Of a DNA stretch of 64,000 nt, positions 42,643 to 50,652 are shown piece by piece. The notes beneath the pieces were generated by a model. The model was given only the letters and a program-made list of their open reading frames with translations, did not search any database and was not told where the DNA came from. Position 1 is the stretch's first letter. Each line of letters starts with the position of its first letter. Source of the stretch: Nostoc sp. UHCC 0702. GTDB taxonomy: Bacteria; Cyanobacteriota; Cyanobacteriia; Cyanobacteriales; Nostocaceae. The translations under genes were made by a program, and so were the position numbers. Location of the stretch: positions 6,911,501 through 6,975,500 of the forward strand of contig CP071065.1 in NCBI GenBank assembly GCA_017164015.1. Reading direction: 5' to 3'.

Positions 42643-42948
42643 CTAAAATTTGCGTTTATTTTTTAATTACTACGATTGACTTAACTGAAGACAATACTTC
42701 ACTTAGTAAACATTATCGTCGCAACCTAAAGTTAACAACAATATTTCTTTCTCTACGGATTCAGGATTTGTCACAAACTTAAATAAAATTCGATTTAATA
42801 GTTAATCGAAGATGAGTATATAGCAATATTATTTGATTTGTGAGAATTGAAAGCTTGAGATACCCGACTTCTCAAAGAAGTCGGGTATCTTGTTTCTCAC
42901 GAATGATTTAGGACTGCTATATATATATTAAACAATTAGCTTATAAGT
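42643..42948. other. Intergenic region with one strong hairpin
   Basis: AT-rich, with a perfect hairpin at 42858-42890 described separately. No gene recognised. Confidence 0.55.
42858..42890. repeat. Perfect 15-bp hairpin
   Basis: AGATACCCGACTTCT and its exact complement with a 3-base loop. On the plus strand it is followed by tgtttctc. It may act as a terminator for the pentapeptide gene upstream on the minus strand, or be a dispersed hairpin repeat; the lack of a clean T-run favours the latter. Confidence 0.6.
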
Positions 42949-43758
42949 CTATACTAAACTAAGTGCAGCACATAATTTTTCATCGTAAATTGCTTTTTCG
43001 CAGTTTTTAGCAGATTTAACTAGTTCAGGAGTCAAAAACTGAGCATTAATGAGAATAGCTTTGCTAAGGTCAGCATTTATAAGGGTGGCAAGTTGGATTT
43101 CACCATTGTTGATTCTTCTACCGAAAATTACATTTTTGAGATTGGCATTGCTGAGATTAGCATCTGTGAAGTCTGCATTGAAGAGTTCAGCATCGCTAAG
43201 GTCAGCATTACTGAGATTAGCACCTGTGAAGTTAGTACTGGCGAGGATAGCATTGCTGAGATTCACATAGGTAAGATTAGCGTTCATGAAGCTAGACATA
43301 GGAAAGTTAGCCTTACTAAGGTTGGCTTTTGCCAGATTGATCTCGTCTAAATTAGCGTATGTTGCATCCAGTCCTTTTAGGGAAATACCGTAATTGTTTA
43401 AATCTTGAAGTGCTTGGACTCTCGCATAGCTAGTTAATACTTTTGCCGCTGCTGCATTATCTATTATCTGCCAAGCTTTGTAAATTGCTTCTTGTTTACG
43501 TTGTCTACTTTCTAATAGATATAAAGAGGCTGCTGCTAAAATACTAAAACCCTCAATATTATCTAATCTTATCACAGCTAATACTTGGCTAGAAGAACAG
43601 TGCAAAATTGATTCTTTAATTTGGCATAAATTTTGATTTTTCAATAATTGTTCTATTAAACCGACAAACAATATAAAAGTGTTAGCTATCAACAGTGAAA
43701 ACAATACACGAAACGAACTGTTATCTAATACTTTATTAATTGATTTATTGATACTCAT
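42949..43758 (-). CDS. Membrane protein with pentapeptide repeats
   Basis: A 269-residue protein. One clear transmembrane segment near the N-terminus (FRVLFSLLIANTFILFVGLI) and a possible second at about 68-83 (FSILAAASLYLLES). From about residue 120 come ten or more pentapeptide units, A(N/D)L(S/x)(N/x), such as LAKANLSKANFPMSSFMNAN and LTYVNLSNAILASTN. This folds as a right-handed quadrilateral beta-helix. The tail contains two Cys. The function is not established; pentapeptide proteins are abundant in cyanobacteria and many mediate protein contacts. Confidence 0.85.
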   Translation of the reverse strand: MSINKSINKVLDNSSFRVLFSLLIANTFILFVGLIEQLLKNQNLCQIKESILHCSSSQVLAVIRLDNIEGFSILAAASLYLLESRQRKQEAIYKAWQIIDNAAAAKVLTSYARVQALQDLNNYGISLKGLDATYANLDEINLAKANLSKANFPMSSFMNANLTYVNLSNAILASTNFTGANLSNADLSDAELFNADFTDANLSNANLKNVIFGRRINNGEIQLATLINADLSKAILINAQFLTPELVKSAKNCEKAIYDEKLCAALSLV

Positions 43759-44251
43759 TTTTTATAAATTGAATATACAATATATTTATTTTTTTACAAT
43801 CAAAGAGTAGTAACTCTTCAAAATGAATCTCTTGCTTATTCATCCAGCTGCACTGAAAAAACTGCAAACTATAGTTTTTCCCTTCTGTCTCTACAATAAA
43901 CGTATAGTCTAGACACGGTTTGTATAACTTGCATCTATCGATTTGGAAATTGGATACTGATCTTGAGGACAGTGGTAATTAAAGCTGCACCCCCAGAAAC
44001 TGAGTGAATTAAAGGACTTGAAGGTTGGAGCATAAAATTGTTGTCCCTGGTGATAACATTTATAACTCAGTAAGAGAGCGATCGCCCATTCAAACCAAAT
44101 TAGAATTTTGAATTGCTGATCCTTCCTCACCTGAGTCTTTATTTTATTTTTTGCGATCTCATCGTCCACAAAAGCTCCTACTGTGGCAATCTGAGAGACA
44201 GAGATTTTTCCATTTGATATTGAGCTACAGCAAATTCACCAACTTAAGGTT
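43759..44251. other. Long ispG upstream region
   Basis: About 490 bases. One HIP1-like site near 44080. No coding frame, RNA gene or recognised operator was seen; the region should hold the ispG promoter. Confidence 0.5.
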
Positions 44252-45478
44252 ATGCAAACTCTGCCAACCCCCACAACATCCGACACCACATCAAGCCAAC
44301 CAACATTTGATACAACTATCAAGCGGCGTAAAACCAGACCTGTAAAAGTGGGAAATGTCACCATCGGCGGTGGCTACCCCGTGGTGGTGCAGTCGATGAT
44401 TAACGAAGACACTCTTGATATCGATGGTTCCGTTGCGGCTATTCGTCGTTTGCACGAAATTGGTTGTGAAATTGTCCGCGTTACAGTCCCAAGCATAGCT
44501 CACGCTGTGGCATTGGCAGAAATCAAACAAAAATTAATTAAAACTTACCAAGAAGTGCCAATTGTTGCCGACGTGCATCACAATGGCATGAAAATTGCCC
44601 TGGAAGTCGCCAAGCACATAGAAAAAGTACGGATTAATCCAGGGTTGTATGTATTTGAAAAACCAAACCCCAATAGAACAGAATATACTAAAGCTGAATT
44701 TGATGAAATTGGTGAAAAAATCCGCGCAACCTTAGAACCTCTGGTGGTTTCTTTACGTGATCAAGGTAAAGCGATGCGAATCGGGGTCAATCACGGTTCC
44801 CTTGCTGAAAGGATGCTGTTTTCCTACGGCGATACCCCAGAAGGAATGGTGGAATCTGCTTTAGAATTCATTCGCATTTGTGAATCTTTAGATTTCCGTA
44901 ACATAGTCATTTCCATGAAAGCCTCGCGGGTACCTGTGATGGTAGCCGCCTATCGCCTGTTGGCAAAGCGCTTTGATGAACTGGGTATGGATTATCCTCT
45001 GCATTTGGGCGTGACAGAAGCCGGTGATGGTGAATACGGACGCATTAAATCCACGGCTGGTATTGCCACATTGCTCGCTGATGGACTTGGAGATACAATT
45101 CGGGTGTCACTAACAGAACCACCAGAAAACGAAATTCCTGTGTGCTACAGCATTCTGCAAGCTTTAGGGTTGCGGAAAACAATGGTGGAATATGTTGCTT
45201 GTCCTTCCTGTGGACGCACTTTGTTTAATTTAGAGGAAGTCTTACACAAAGTCCGCGAAGCCACCAAGCATTTGACTGGGTTAGATATAGCAGTCATGGG
45301 TTGTATTGTGAATGGGCCTGGAGAAATGGCTGATGCCGACTATGGCTATGTTGGCAAGACCCCTGGTTACATTTCTTTGTACCGTGGTAGAGAAGAAATT
45401 AAAAAAGTTCCAGAAACACAAGGAGTTGAAGAGTTGATCAACCTAATTAAAGCAGATGGACGCTGGGTAGAACCATGA
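44252..45478 (+). CDS. ispG: 4-hydroxy-3-methylbut-2-enyl diphosphate synthase, ferredoxin type
   Basis: A 408-residue iron-sulfur enzyme. It converts MEcPP to HMBPP in the MEP pathway. Motifs: VGNVTIGGGYPVVVQSMIN, VPIVADVHHNGMKIALEVAK, VEYVACPSCGRTLFNLEEVL (two cluster Cys) and MGCIVNGPGEMADADYGYVG (third Cys and Glu). In cyanobacteria the electron donor is ferredoxin. The ATG at 44252 gives a short Thr/Pro-rich head followed by IKRRKTRPVKVG, the normal family start. An STRR starts at the stop codon. The partner ispD is at 36.8 kb. Confidence 0.96.
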   Translation: MQTLPTPTTSDTTSSQPTFDTTIKRRKTRPVKVGNVTIGGGYPVVVQSMINEDTLDIDGSVAAIRRLHEIGCEIVRVTVPSIAHAVALAEIKQKLIKTYQEVPIVADVHHNGMKIALEVAKHIEKVRINPGLYVFEKPNPNRTEYTKAEFDEIGEKIRATLEPLVVSLRDQGKAMRIGVNHGSLAERMLFSYGDTPEGMVESALEFIRICESLDFRNIVISMKASRVPVMVAAYRLLAKRFDELGMDYPLHLGVTEAGDGEYGRIKSTAGIATLLADGLGDTIRVSLTEPPENEIPVCYSILQALGLRKTMVEYVACPSCGRTLFNLEEVLHKVREATKHLTGLDIAVMGCIVNGPGEMADADYGYVGKTPGYISLYRGREEIKKVPETQGVEELINLIKADGRWVEP

Positions 45479-45479
45479 G

Positions 45480-45600
45480 GGGGCTGGGGACTGGGGACTA
45501 GGGACTGGGGACTGGGGACTAGGGACTGGGGACTAGGGACTGGAGAAAGGTTTTCCAAATACCCAATCCCCGATACCCGATACCCAATGCCCGATACCCT
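45480..45600. repeat. STRR cluster after ispG
   Basis: ggggactggggactagggac units to about 45545, then a cccgatacccgatacccaat block. Noncoding. Confidence 0.88.
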
Positions 45601-45693
45601 AGTTCGCCGGATTGTCAAGTATTTTAATGAAGAAATTGAAATACATGCTCGACCGTTACAGTAGTACCCTGTGTTAGATTGGGCATACTGACT

Positions 45694-45699
45694 ATAATT
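45694..45699 (+). promoter_or_regulatory. Possible -10 element (tataat) upstream of the Ctp gene
   Basis: tataat stands about 25 bases before the ATG at 45725, within catactgactataatttttt. It matches the bacterial -10 consensus. The -35 is not clear, so this is tentative. Confidence 0.35.
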
Positions 45700-45724
45700 T
45701 TTTCCCTCTGACAAAGCTGTCATT

Positions 45725-47008
45725 ATGGTGATTACAAAAAATAGGCTTGTTTTGGGTGCTACGGCAGTAACACTCTCCACGATCGCAGTTACTAGCCTTG
45801 GCATTCACTCACGAGGTCAAGCTTTATTTAAAGCGAGTCCCAAGGAAACGGTAGACGAAGTTTGGCAAATTGTTAACCGCCAATACGTAGATGGTACTTT
45901 TAATCAAGTAGATTGGCAGGCTGTTCGTAAGGAATACTTGAACAAGTCCTACAGTAGTCAGCAAGAAGCTTACAAGTCCATCCGGGAAATGCTGAAAAAG
46001 CTCAACGATCCATACACCCGGTTTATGGATCCAGAGGAATTCAAGAACATGCAAGTGGATACCTCTGGAGAACTCACAGGTATTGGTATCACAATCAGTC
46101 TGGATGAAAAAACCAAGCAACTAGTTGTGATTGCGCCAATTGAAGATACACCTGCGTTTAAGGCGGGAATTCTGGCAAAAGATGAAATTCTGCAAATTAA
46201 CGGCAAAAGCACCAAGGGTATGGATACTAACGTGGCAGTATCTCTAATCCGAGGTGAAGCCGGAACAAGTGTCAAACTGACAATTAGGCGTAACAAACAA
46301 ATCAAACAATTTGATATCAAACGGGCGCGGATTGAAATCCATCCTGTTAAGTATTCCCAAAAGCAAACACCAGTGGGCAACCTTGGTTACATTCGCCTGA
46401 ACCAGTTCAGCGCCAATGCTGGCAAGGAAATGCAAAACGCCATTAAAGATTTAGAATCGAAAAAGGTAGCTGGATATATTCTGGATCTACGTGGTAATCC
46501 AGGTGGCTTACTATTCTCTAGTGTGGAAATTGCCCGCATGTGGCTGAATAAAGGTATAATTGTTTCCACAATTGACCGCCTAGGTGAGCGAGAACGAGAA
46601 GTAGCCAATGGGCGCGCTTTAACGAATAAACCTCTGGTAGTGTTGGTGGATAAAGGTTCAGCCAGTGCCAGCGAAATTCTCTCAGGGGCGTTGCAGGATA
46701 ATAAGCGTGCAGTTCTAGTTGGGACTCAAACCTTTGGTAAGGGGCTAGTACAATCAGTACGTCCTTTGGAAGATGGTTCAGGAATAGCAGTGACTATTGC
46801 TAAATACCACACGCCCAATGATAAAGATATTAATAAGCATGGGATTGATCCAGATATTAAGGTAGAGTTGACTGATGCTCAGCGACAGAACTTATGGCTC
46901 AATGAACGCGATAAACTCGCTACACTAGCAGATCCCCAATTCGCTAAAGCAGTGGAAGTGGTAGGCAAACAAATTGCTGCTAAAGGTACTACAAATGCAG
47001 AAAAATAA
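45725..47008 (+). CDS. C-terminal processing peptidase (S41, Ctp)
   Basis: A 427-residue protease. An N-terminal signal/anchor (LVLGATAVTLSTIAVTSLGI), a CtpA-type helical part (DEVWQIVNRQYVDGTFNQVD), a PDZ domain (LTGIGITISLDEKTKQLVVI, AFKAGILAKDEILQINGKST) and the S41 core with LDLRGNPGGLLFSSVEIARM, VLVDKGSASASEILSGALQD (catalytic Ser) and VGTQTFGKGLVQSVRPLEDG (catalytic Lys). CtpA of this family trims D1 of PSII; the CtpB/CtpC paralogues have less defined targets. Which one this is cannot be decided. It is followed by a terminator hairpin. Confidence 0.93.
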   Translation: MVITKNRLVLGATAVTLSTIAVTSLGIHSRGQALFKASPKETVDEVWQIVNRQYVDGTFNQVDWQAVRKEYLNKSYSSQQEAYKSIREMLKKLNDPYTRFMDPEEFKNMQVDTSGELTGIGITISLDEKTKQLVVIAPIEDTPAFKAGILAKDEILQINGKSTKGMDTNVAVSLIRGEAGTSVKLTIRRNKQIKQFDIKRARIEIHPVKYSQKQTPVGNLGYIRLNQFSANAGKEMQNAIKDLESKKVAGYILDLRGNPGGLLFSSVEIARMWLNKGIIVSTIDRLGEREREVANGRALTNKPLVVLVDKGSASASEILSGALQDNKRAVLVGTQTFGKGLVQSVRPLEDGSGIAVTIAKYHTPNDKDINKHGIDPDIKVELTDAQRQNLWLNERDKLATLADPQFAKAVEVVGKQIAAKGTTNAEK

Positions 47009-47039
47009 AAAAACCATGCCCTTTGTGGGGCAGGTTTTT
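47007..47039 (+). terminator. Terminator of the Ctp gene
   Basis: AAAAACC-TGCC pairs with GGCA-GGTTTTT around a short loop, ending in a T-run. It begins at the stop codon, a typical intrinsic terminator. Confidence 0.75.
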
Positions 47040-47059
47040 GGAAATGGGAGATAGAGAGT

Positions 47060-47112
47060 AGGGGTGCAGGGGTGCAGGGGTGCAGGGGTGCAGGGGCGCA
47101 GGGGTGCAAGGG
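47060..47112. repeat. STRR cluster, GGGGTGCA units
   Basis: About six aggggtgc units, followed by gggagatgagggag. Noncoding. Confidence 0.85.
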
Positions 47113-47202
47113 AGATGAGGGAGAAATAATTGCCAATTTCTAATTCCCAATACTTCGGCTTCGCTCAGTACAAGTGCCCAATTCCCAATTCCTAACTCCT
47201 AA

Positions 47203-47388
47203 CTAAACTGGTTGGCATTTGCCAGCCCTGATTAATCCAATGCGACGGGCGATCGCTTCTTCTTGGGAAGTAAAAGGCCCCCATTGTTCTATAATGTCCG
47301 GATTATCGTCCCCAACCAGGTTGCTGGGGACGATTTCGCAATTTCCAGTAGGGCGCTTGACAATATACAAAGCTTGTGTATTACTCAT
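47203..47388 (-). CDS. Small hypothetical protein
   Basis: 61 residues from MSNTQALYIVKRPTGNCEIV; the frame is open upstream, but this start has a tight N-terminus. The protein reads DDNPDIIEQWGPFTSQEEAI and ends ARRIGLIRAGKCQPV. Composition is ordinary, with a WGPF-SQEEAIARRIGLIRAGKC pattern typical of small conserved cyanobacterial proteins. No domain is recognised. Two Cys might bind metal or form a disulfide. Upstream bases contain TTTCCAGCAT, a weak start context. Confidence 0.7.
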   Translation of the reverse strand: MSNTQALYIVKRPTGNCEIVPSNLVGDDNPDIIEQWGPFTSQEEAIARRIGLIRAGKCQPV

Positions 47389-47530
47389 ATGCTGGAAATG
47401 AAAATTTTGTTTTTTACAGAAAAATTTTACGGCATACTCAAGACATCTACACATAAACCAGATTACTAGGATTAAGCTTCCCTTGCTTTAATTTGCACAT
47501 GAAAAACGTTGACCCCTAACCAAATCAAAC

Positions 47531-47698
47531 CTACGGTTTGAGAGGACGAGGGGTCGAGGAGGAATCGCTATTTTCTGTATTCGGCAGCGAGTCGATCGAG
47601 TCTTCAACAATTTGAGTAATTGTCTTGTCTTTGTTCACTGCATATTGCCGTAGTTGATTCAGCCTATGACCCTTGAATCTTTCATGAATGTGACCCAA
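47531..47698 (-). CDS. Small ribbon-helix-helix-like protein divergent from tnpB
   Basis: 55 codons from a TTG start: MGHIHERFKGHRLNQLRQYA, then VNKDKTITQIVEDSIDSLPN and a Ser/Thr/Pro tail (TENSDSSSTPRPLKP). The basic N-terminus followed by KTITQIVEDSID looks like a ribbon-helix-helix (CopG/Arc-like) DNA-binding protein. It is divergent from tnpB with 46 bases between the starts, so it could regulate tnpB or be part of the element. A CAAACC-TAC-GGTTTG hairpin overlaps its stop codon. It is too short to be listed by length; support is from composition and context only. Alternatively, it is the remnant of a host gene cut by the element. Confidence 0.55.
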   Translation of the reverse strand: MGHIHERFKGHRLNQLRQYAVNKDKTITQIVEDSIDSLPNTENSDSSSTPRPLKP

Positions 47699-47744
47699 CG
47701 TCTACCCGCTATGAGATAATACTTTTAATCAAGGGGGAGCAATT

Positions 47745-48971
47745 GTGAGGACGGCTTACCAGTACCGACTACGACCAACAAAACAACAGGCAGCAGAGAT
47801 AGACAGATGGTTGTCTATGTTATGCACCCAGTACAACTATTTGTTGACTGATAGATTTAACTGGTATGAAAAAAATCGTTGTTCGATTAATGCTTGTCCT
47901 CTTGTTTGTCATCTTCCAGAGTTAAGGGATAATCCAGATTACTATTCACAGAAGAAAACCCTACCCAACCTGAAAAAAACTCATCCTCATTATGGGGATA
48001 TTTATTCACAAGTTTTGCAGGATGTAGTGAAACGGGTTCAGGCAAGTTTTGACCGTTTTCTTCAAGGTGATAGTAACGGGAAACGTAGCGGTAAGCCGAG
48101 GTTTAAACTACGTAATCGCTACCGAACTTTGACCTATCCACAAATCAAAGAAACCTGTTTGCAAGGCGATTCAATTGATTTTCCAAAACTGGATAAAATC
48201 AAAGTGATTTGGCATCGCCCAATACCCACTGGGTTCAAAATTAAAACTGCATCTATTACTAAAAAAGCTGATGGCTACTATGTAACTCTCAGTTTGGAAG
48301 ATGCGACTGTTCCAACAATTAAATCTGACTTTGACCCAGATTCGATTATTGGGGTTGATGTTGGTTTAAAGGAGTTTTTGACTACTTCTGAAGGTGAAAC
48401 TGTTACCATCCCCCAACACTATCGCAAGTCTCAAAAACGTTTAAGAGTCATTCAAAAACGTGTTTCCCGACGCCAGAAAGGGAGCAACAGAAGATTAAAA
48501 GCGGTAAAACAGTTGGGAAAACAGCATAAAAAAGTTGCTGATAAACGCAAAGATTTTCATTTCAAAACTGCTAACAACTTATTGAAAAAATATGATGTCG
48601 TTGCAGTTGAGGATTTGAATGTAAAAGGACTTGCACGTACTCGATTGGCTAAATCTGTACTTGATGCTGGATGGTCAAGCTTTCTGTCGATACTGACTTT
48701 CAAAGCCGAAAATGCTGGTTTGTTGGTTATCCCAGTTAAAGCCTCTAGGACGAGTCAAGATTGTTCTAATTGCAGCCTCAAAGTTCCTAAGAAACTGCAT
48801 CAGAGATGGCATAACTGCCCTAGTTGTGGGTGCAGTCTTGACCGTGACCATAACGCAGCTATAAATATAAAGAATAGAGCGGTAGGGCATTCCGTTCTTA
48901 AAGCCAAGAGCCTCCTAAGCAGTAGCCGGATTGTCTTGGAAGCCTACACTTACTGCGAACCACAAGTGTAG
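47745..48971 (+). CDS. tnpB: TnpB-type RNA-guided endonuclease, IS605/IS1341-like
   Basis: A 408-residue protein starting at GTG after AAGGGGGAGC. The N-terminal wedge/REC-like part (RTAYQYRLRPTKQQAAEIDR) is followed by RuvC I (DSIIGVDVGLKEFL, Asp), RuvC II (YDVVAVEDLNVKGLARTRLA, Glu), a zinc finger (TSQDCSNCSLKVPKKLHQRW then HNCPSCGCSLDRDHN) and RuvC III Asp in LDRDHNAAINI. All catalytic residues are present, so nuclease activity is plausible. TnpB of this family is guided by an RNA from the 3' end of its own gene. No tnpA is next to it, so it is a lone tnpB element. Confidence 0.92.
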   Translation: MRTAYQYRLRPTKQQAAEIDRWLSMLCTQYNYLLTDRFNWYEKNRCSINACPLVCHLPELRDNPDYYSQKKTLPNLKKTHPHYGDIYSQVLQDVVKRVQASFDRFLQGDSNGKRSGKPRFKLRNRYRTLTYPQIKETCLQGDSIDFPKLDKIKVIWHRPIPTGFKIKTASITKKADGYYVTLSLEDATVPTIKSDFDPDSIIGVDVGLKEFLTTSEGETVTIPQHYRKSQKRLRVIQKRVSRRQKGSNRRLKAVKQLGKQHKKVADKRKDFHFKTANNLLKKYDVVAVEDLNVKGLARTRLAKSVLDAGWSSFLSILTFKAENAGLLVIPVKASRTSQDCSNCSLKVPKKLHQRWHNCPSCGCSLDRDHNAAINIKNRAVGHSVLKAKSLLSSSRIVLEAYTYCEPQV

Positions 48972-48985
48972 GAGATGTCACTATG
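48880..48985 (+). ncRNA. Predicted omega/reRNA region at the tnpB right end
   Basis: In IS605-type elements the guide RNA covers the end of tnpB and the element's right end. Here a hairpin CCTACACTT/AAGTGTAGG (48943-48972) overlaps the tnpB stop codon, followed by agatgtcac, which may be the element end. The guide would then be the bases just downstream. Boundaries are inferred. Confidence 0.35.
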
Positions 48986-49281
48986 AGCATAATTAAGATG
49001 AATAGAGTGAGATAAACCGCTTTTTGGGAATGTTGCTGATCAGGCTCTAGATGAGGATTCAAAGCAAGTAATTGACTGGGAACAAACAGAATATTTGGAA
49101 TTATTTTGAGTTCAGCCCCTCTTGCCAAATCAGATAAGATAGTTCTATTCCTCAGCTGAGGGTGAGCTTAGAAAATTAAAATTGCAACTTAATCATAATT
49201 CACCGAACGTAATATCCTGGGTTGGCGCTTTTGTAGCTTAATCAGCTAAGATGCAAATCAATCTTATCCTTGGTAAATCTG
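48986..49281. other. Intergenic region downstream of tnpB
   Basis: About 300 bases, AT-rich; it should hold the promoter of the next gene. Nothing else recognised. Confidence 0.45.
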
Positions 49282-50268
49282 ATGAAAAGAACCTTTGTGA
49301 TTGGTGGGATGATTTTTTTAATTGCTGAATTGGGATTACAGCCTTCTGTCACACCAGTTAAAGCAGAAACTCCATTAGCAGCCAAACAAATAGTCAATAA
49401 TAGTACGAAAATTTCCTTCGCTGTCAAACAACCTCAAATAGAATTGCTCAATGTAGGAACTGGAACTAAACAAAAATTGCGTTTCCAACCAGCAGCCAAC
49501 TTTAAGCAAAGTGCAGTTATGACTGTAAATATGGACATGGTAATGTCGATTGCAGGTAAACCCTTACCTCCGTTCAAACAGCCAGCGACTGTGATCACGC
49601 TACAAACAACTGTCACCAAGATTGATCCCAATGGAGATATTCACTACGAGTTTTCTTACTCTGATCTAGATTTTACAGGCGATACAAATCTGCCGCCACA
49701 AGTACTTAATAAAATACGTTCGCAACTAAAAAAGATAGTTGGCACTAAGGGTTCTGCAATTGTGGATAATCGCGGCTACACCAAACAAGTTAAGTTGGTT
49801 TTGCCACCGGATTTAGATCCAAGCCTCAAACAAATGATGGAGCAAATGACGGATTCTCTAGAACAACTTTCCTCACCAGTTCCTCAAGAAGCAGTGGGTA
49901 TAGGATCTCAATGGCGAGTTTCTTCGACACTGAATGTCGGTGGCATGAATCTCAAACAGACAGCCACCTATCAGTTAGTAAATCTGAAAAATGGTGTTGC
50001 TAACCTCAACATTAGTGTAAAACAGGTGGCTTCACCATTCCAAAAGTTGACTACGCCAGGACTGCCTCCTGGAATGACACTAACTCTAAAATCCTATAAT
50101 GGTACGGGTCAAGGACAATCAACTATCGCACTGAACCGACTGATGCCAATTAGTTCAACCATATCCTTTGATAGTAATACAGAGATGATTCAAAAATCTC
50201 AAGGCAGTGCGGAACAAACAATAATCAATCAAAAATTATCTATGGGAATGACCATTGAGTCAAAGTAA
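49282..50268 (+). CDS. Exported DUF6263-like protein
   Basis: 328 residues from ATG 49282 (MKRTFVIGGMIFLIAELGLQ), with a signal peptide to about residue 30 (VTPVKA). The mature protein is beta-rich with the pattern IELLNVGTGTKQKLRFQPAA, VTKIDPNGDIHYEFSYSDLD and VGIGSQWRVSSTLNVGGMNL, ending in a TIINQKLSMGMTIESK strand. I read this as the DUF6263 type, exported and of unknown function. Alternative upstream start TTG 49270 is less likely. It stands alone. Confidence 0.8.
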   Translation: MKRTFVIGGMIFLIAELGLQPSVTPVKAETPLAAKQIVNNSTKISFAVKQPQIELLNVGTGTKQKLRFQPAANFKQSAVMTVNMDMVMSIAGKPLPPFKQPATVITLQTTVTKIDPNGDIHYEFSYSDLDFTGDTNLPPQVLNKIRSQLKKIVGTKGSAIVDNRGYTKQVKLVLPPDLDPSLKQMMEQMTDSLEQLSSPVPQEAVGIGSQWRVSSTLNVGGMNLKQTATYQLVNLKNGVANLNISVKQVASPFQKLTTPGLPPGMTLTLKSYNGTGQGQSTIALNRLMPISSTISFDSNTEMIQKSQGSAEQTIINQKLSMGMTIESK

Positions 50269-50350
50269 TTACCTCTTTTGAATCTGTTGCCTTGTTTTGG
50301 AGAATTGGTATAACTTGAAAATCTCGGCTTCCTGATAGGGCAACTTCTGT

Positions 50351-50488
50351 TAAGTAGGTGGGTGCGAATAAAGTTAACTGGTGAGGATCGTCAGTTGTCA
50401 GTTGTCAGTTGTCAGTTGTCAGTAGTAAGGGTAAGAGCCATATTTACGTTTTGTAACATAGTTTGGTTTATTCCTGCCTACCTACTTA
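50351..50488. repeat. MITE-like repeat family G, copy 1
   Basis: 138 bp with ends taagtaggtgggtgcgaataaa and tttattcctgcctacctactta (18 of 22 positions pair). The core is gttgtcagttgtcagttgtc STRR, so the mobile-like shell encloses a tandem repeat. Confidence 0.7.
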
Positions 50489-50652
50489 CACTGTTACGCG
50501 ATTTCAAAAAATAGTGTCCAAATTCCTTTGGTTGATTGGGCTAATAAAAATCACTGCAACATAATTTATTAGAGATTATTTTTGGAAAATACAGATGTCA
50601 ACTTGTAGCAATCTGTATATATTTTTAATCTCCCAGAAATCATCATATTACT

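Noticed and set aside
42858..42890. Hairpin as a definite terminator of the pentapeptide gene
   Set aside because: No clean T-run on the minus-strand 3' side; listed as a repeat hairpin instead.
43759..44251. Search for a tRNA or RNA gene in the long gaps (also 11916-12270, 34346-34830, 48986-49281)
   Set aside because: No T-loop-like ggttcgaatcc pattern with matching acceptor stems was found by eye.
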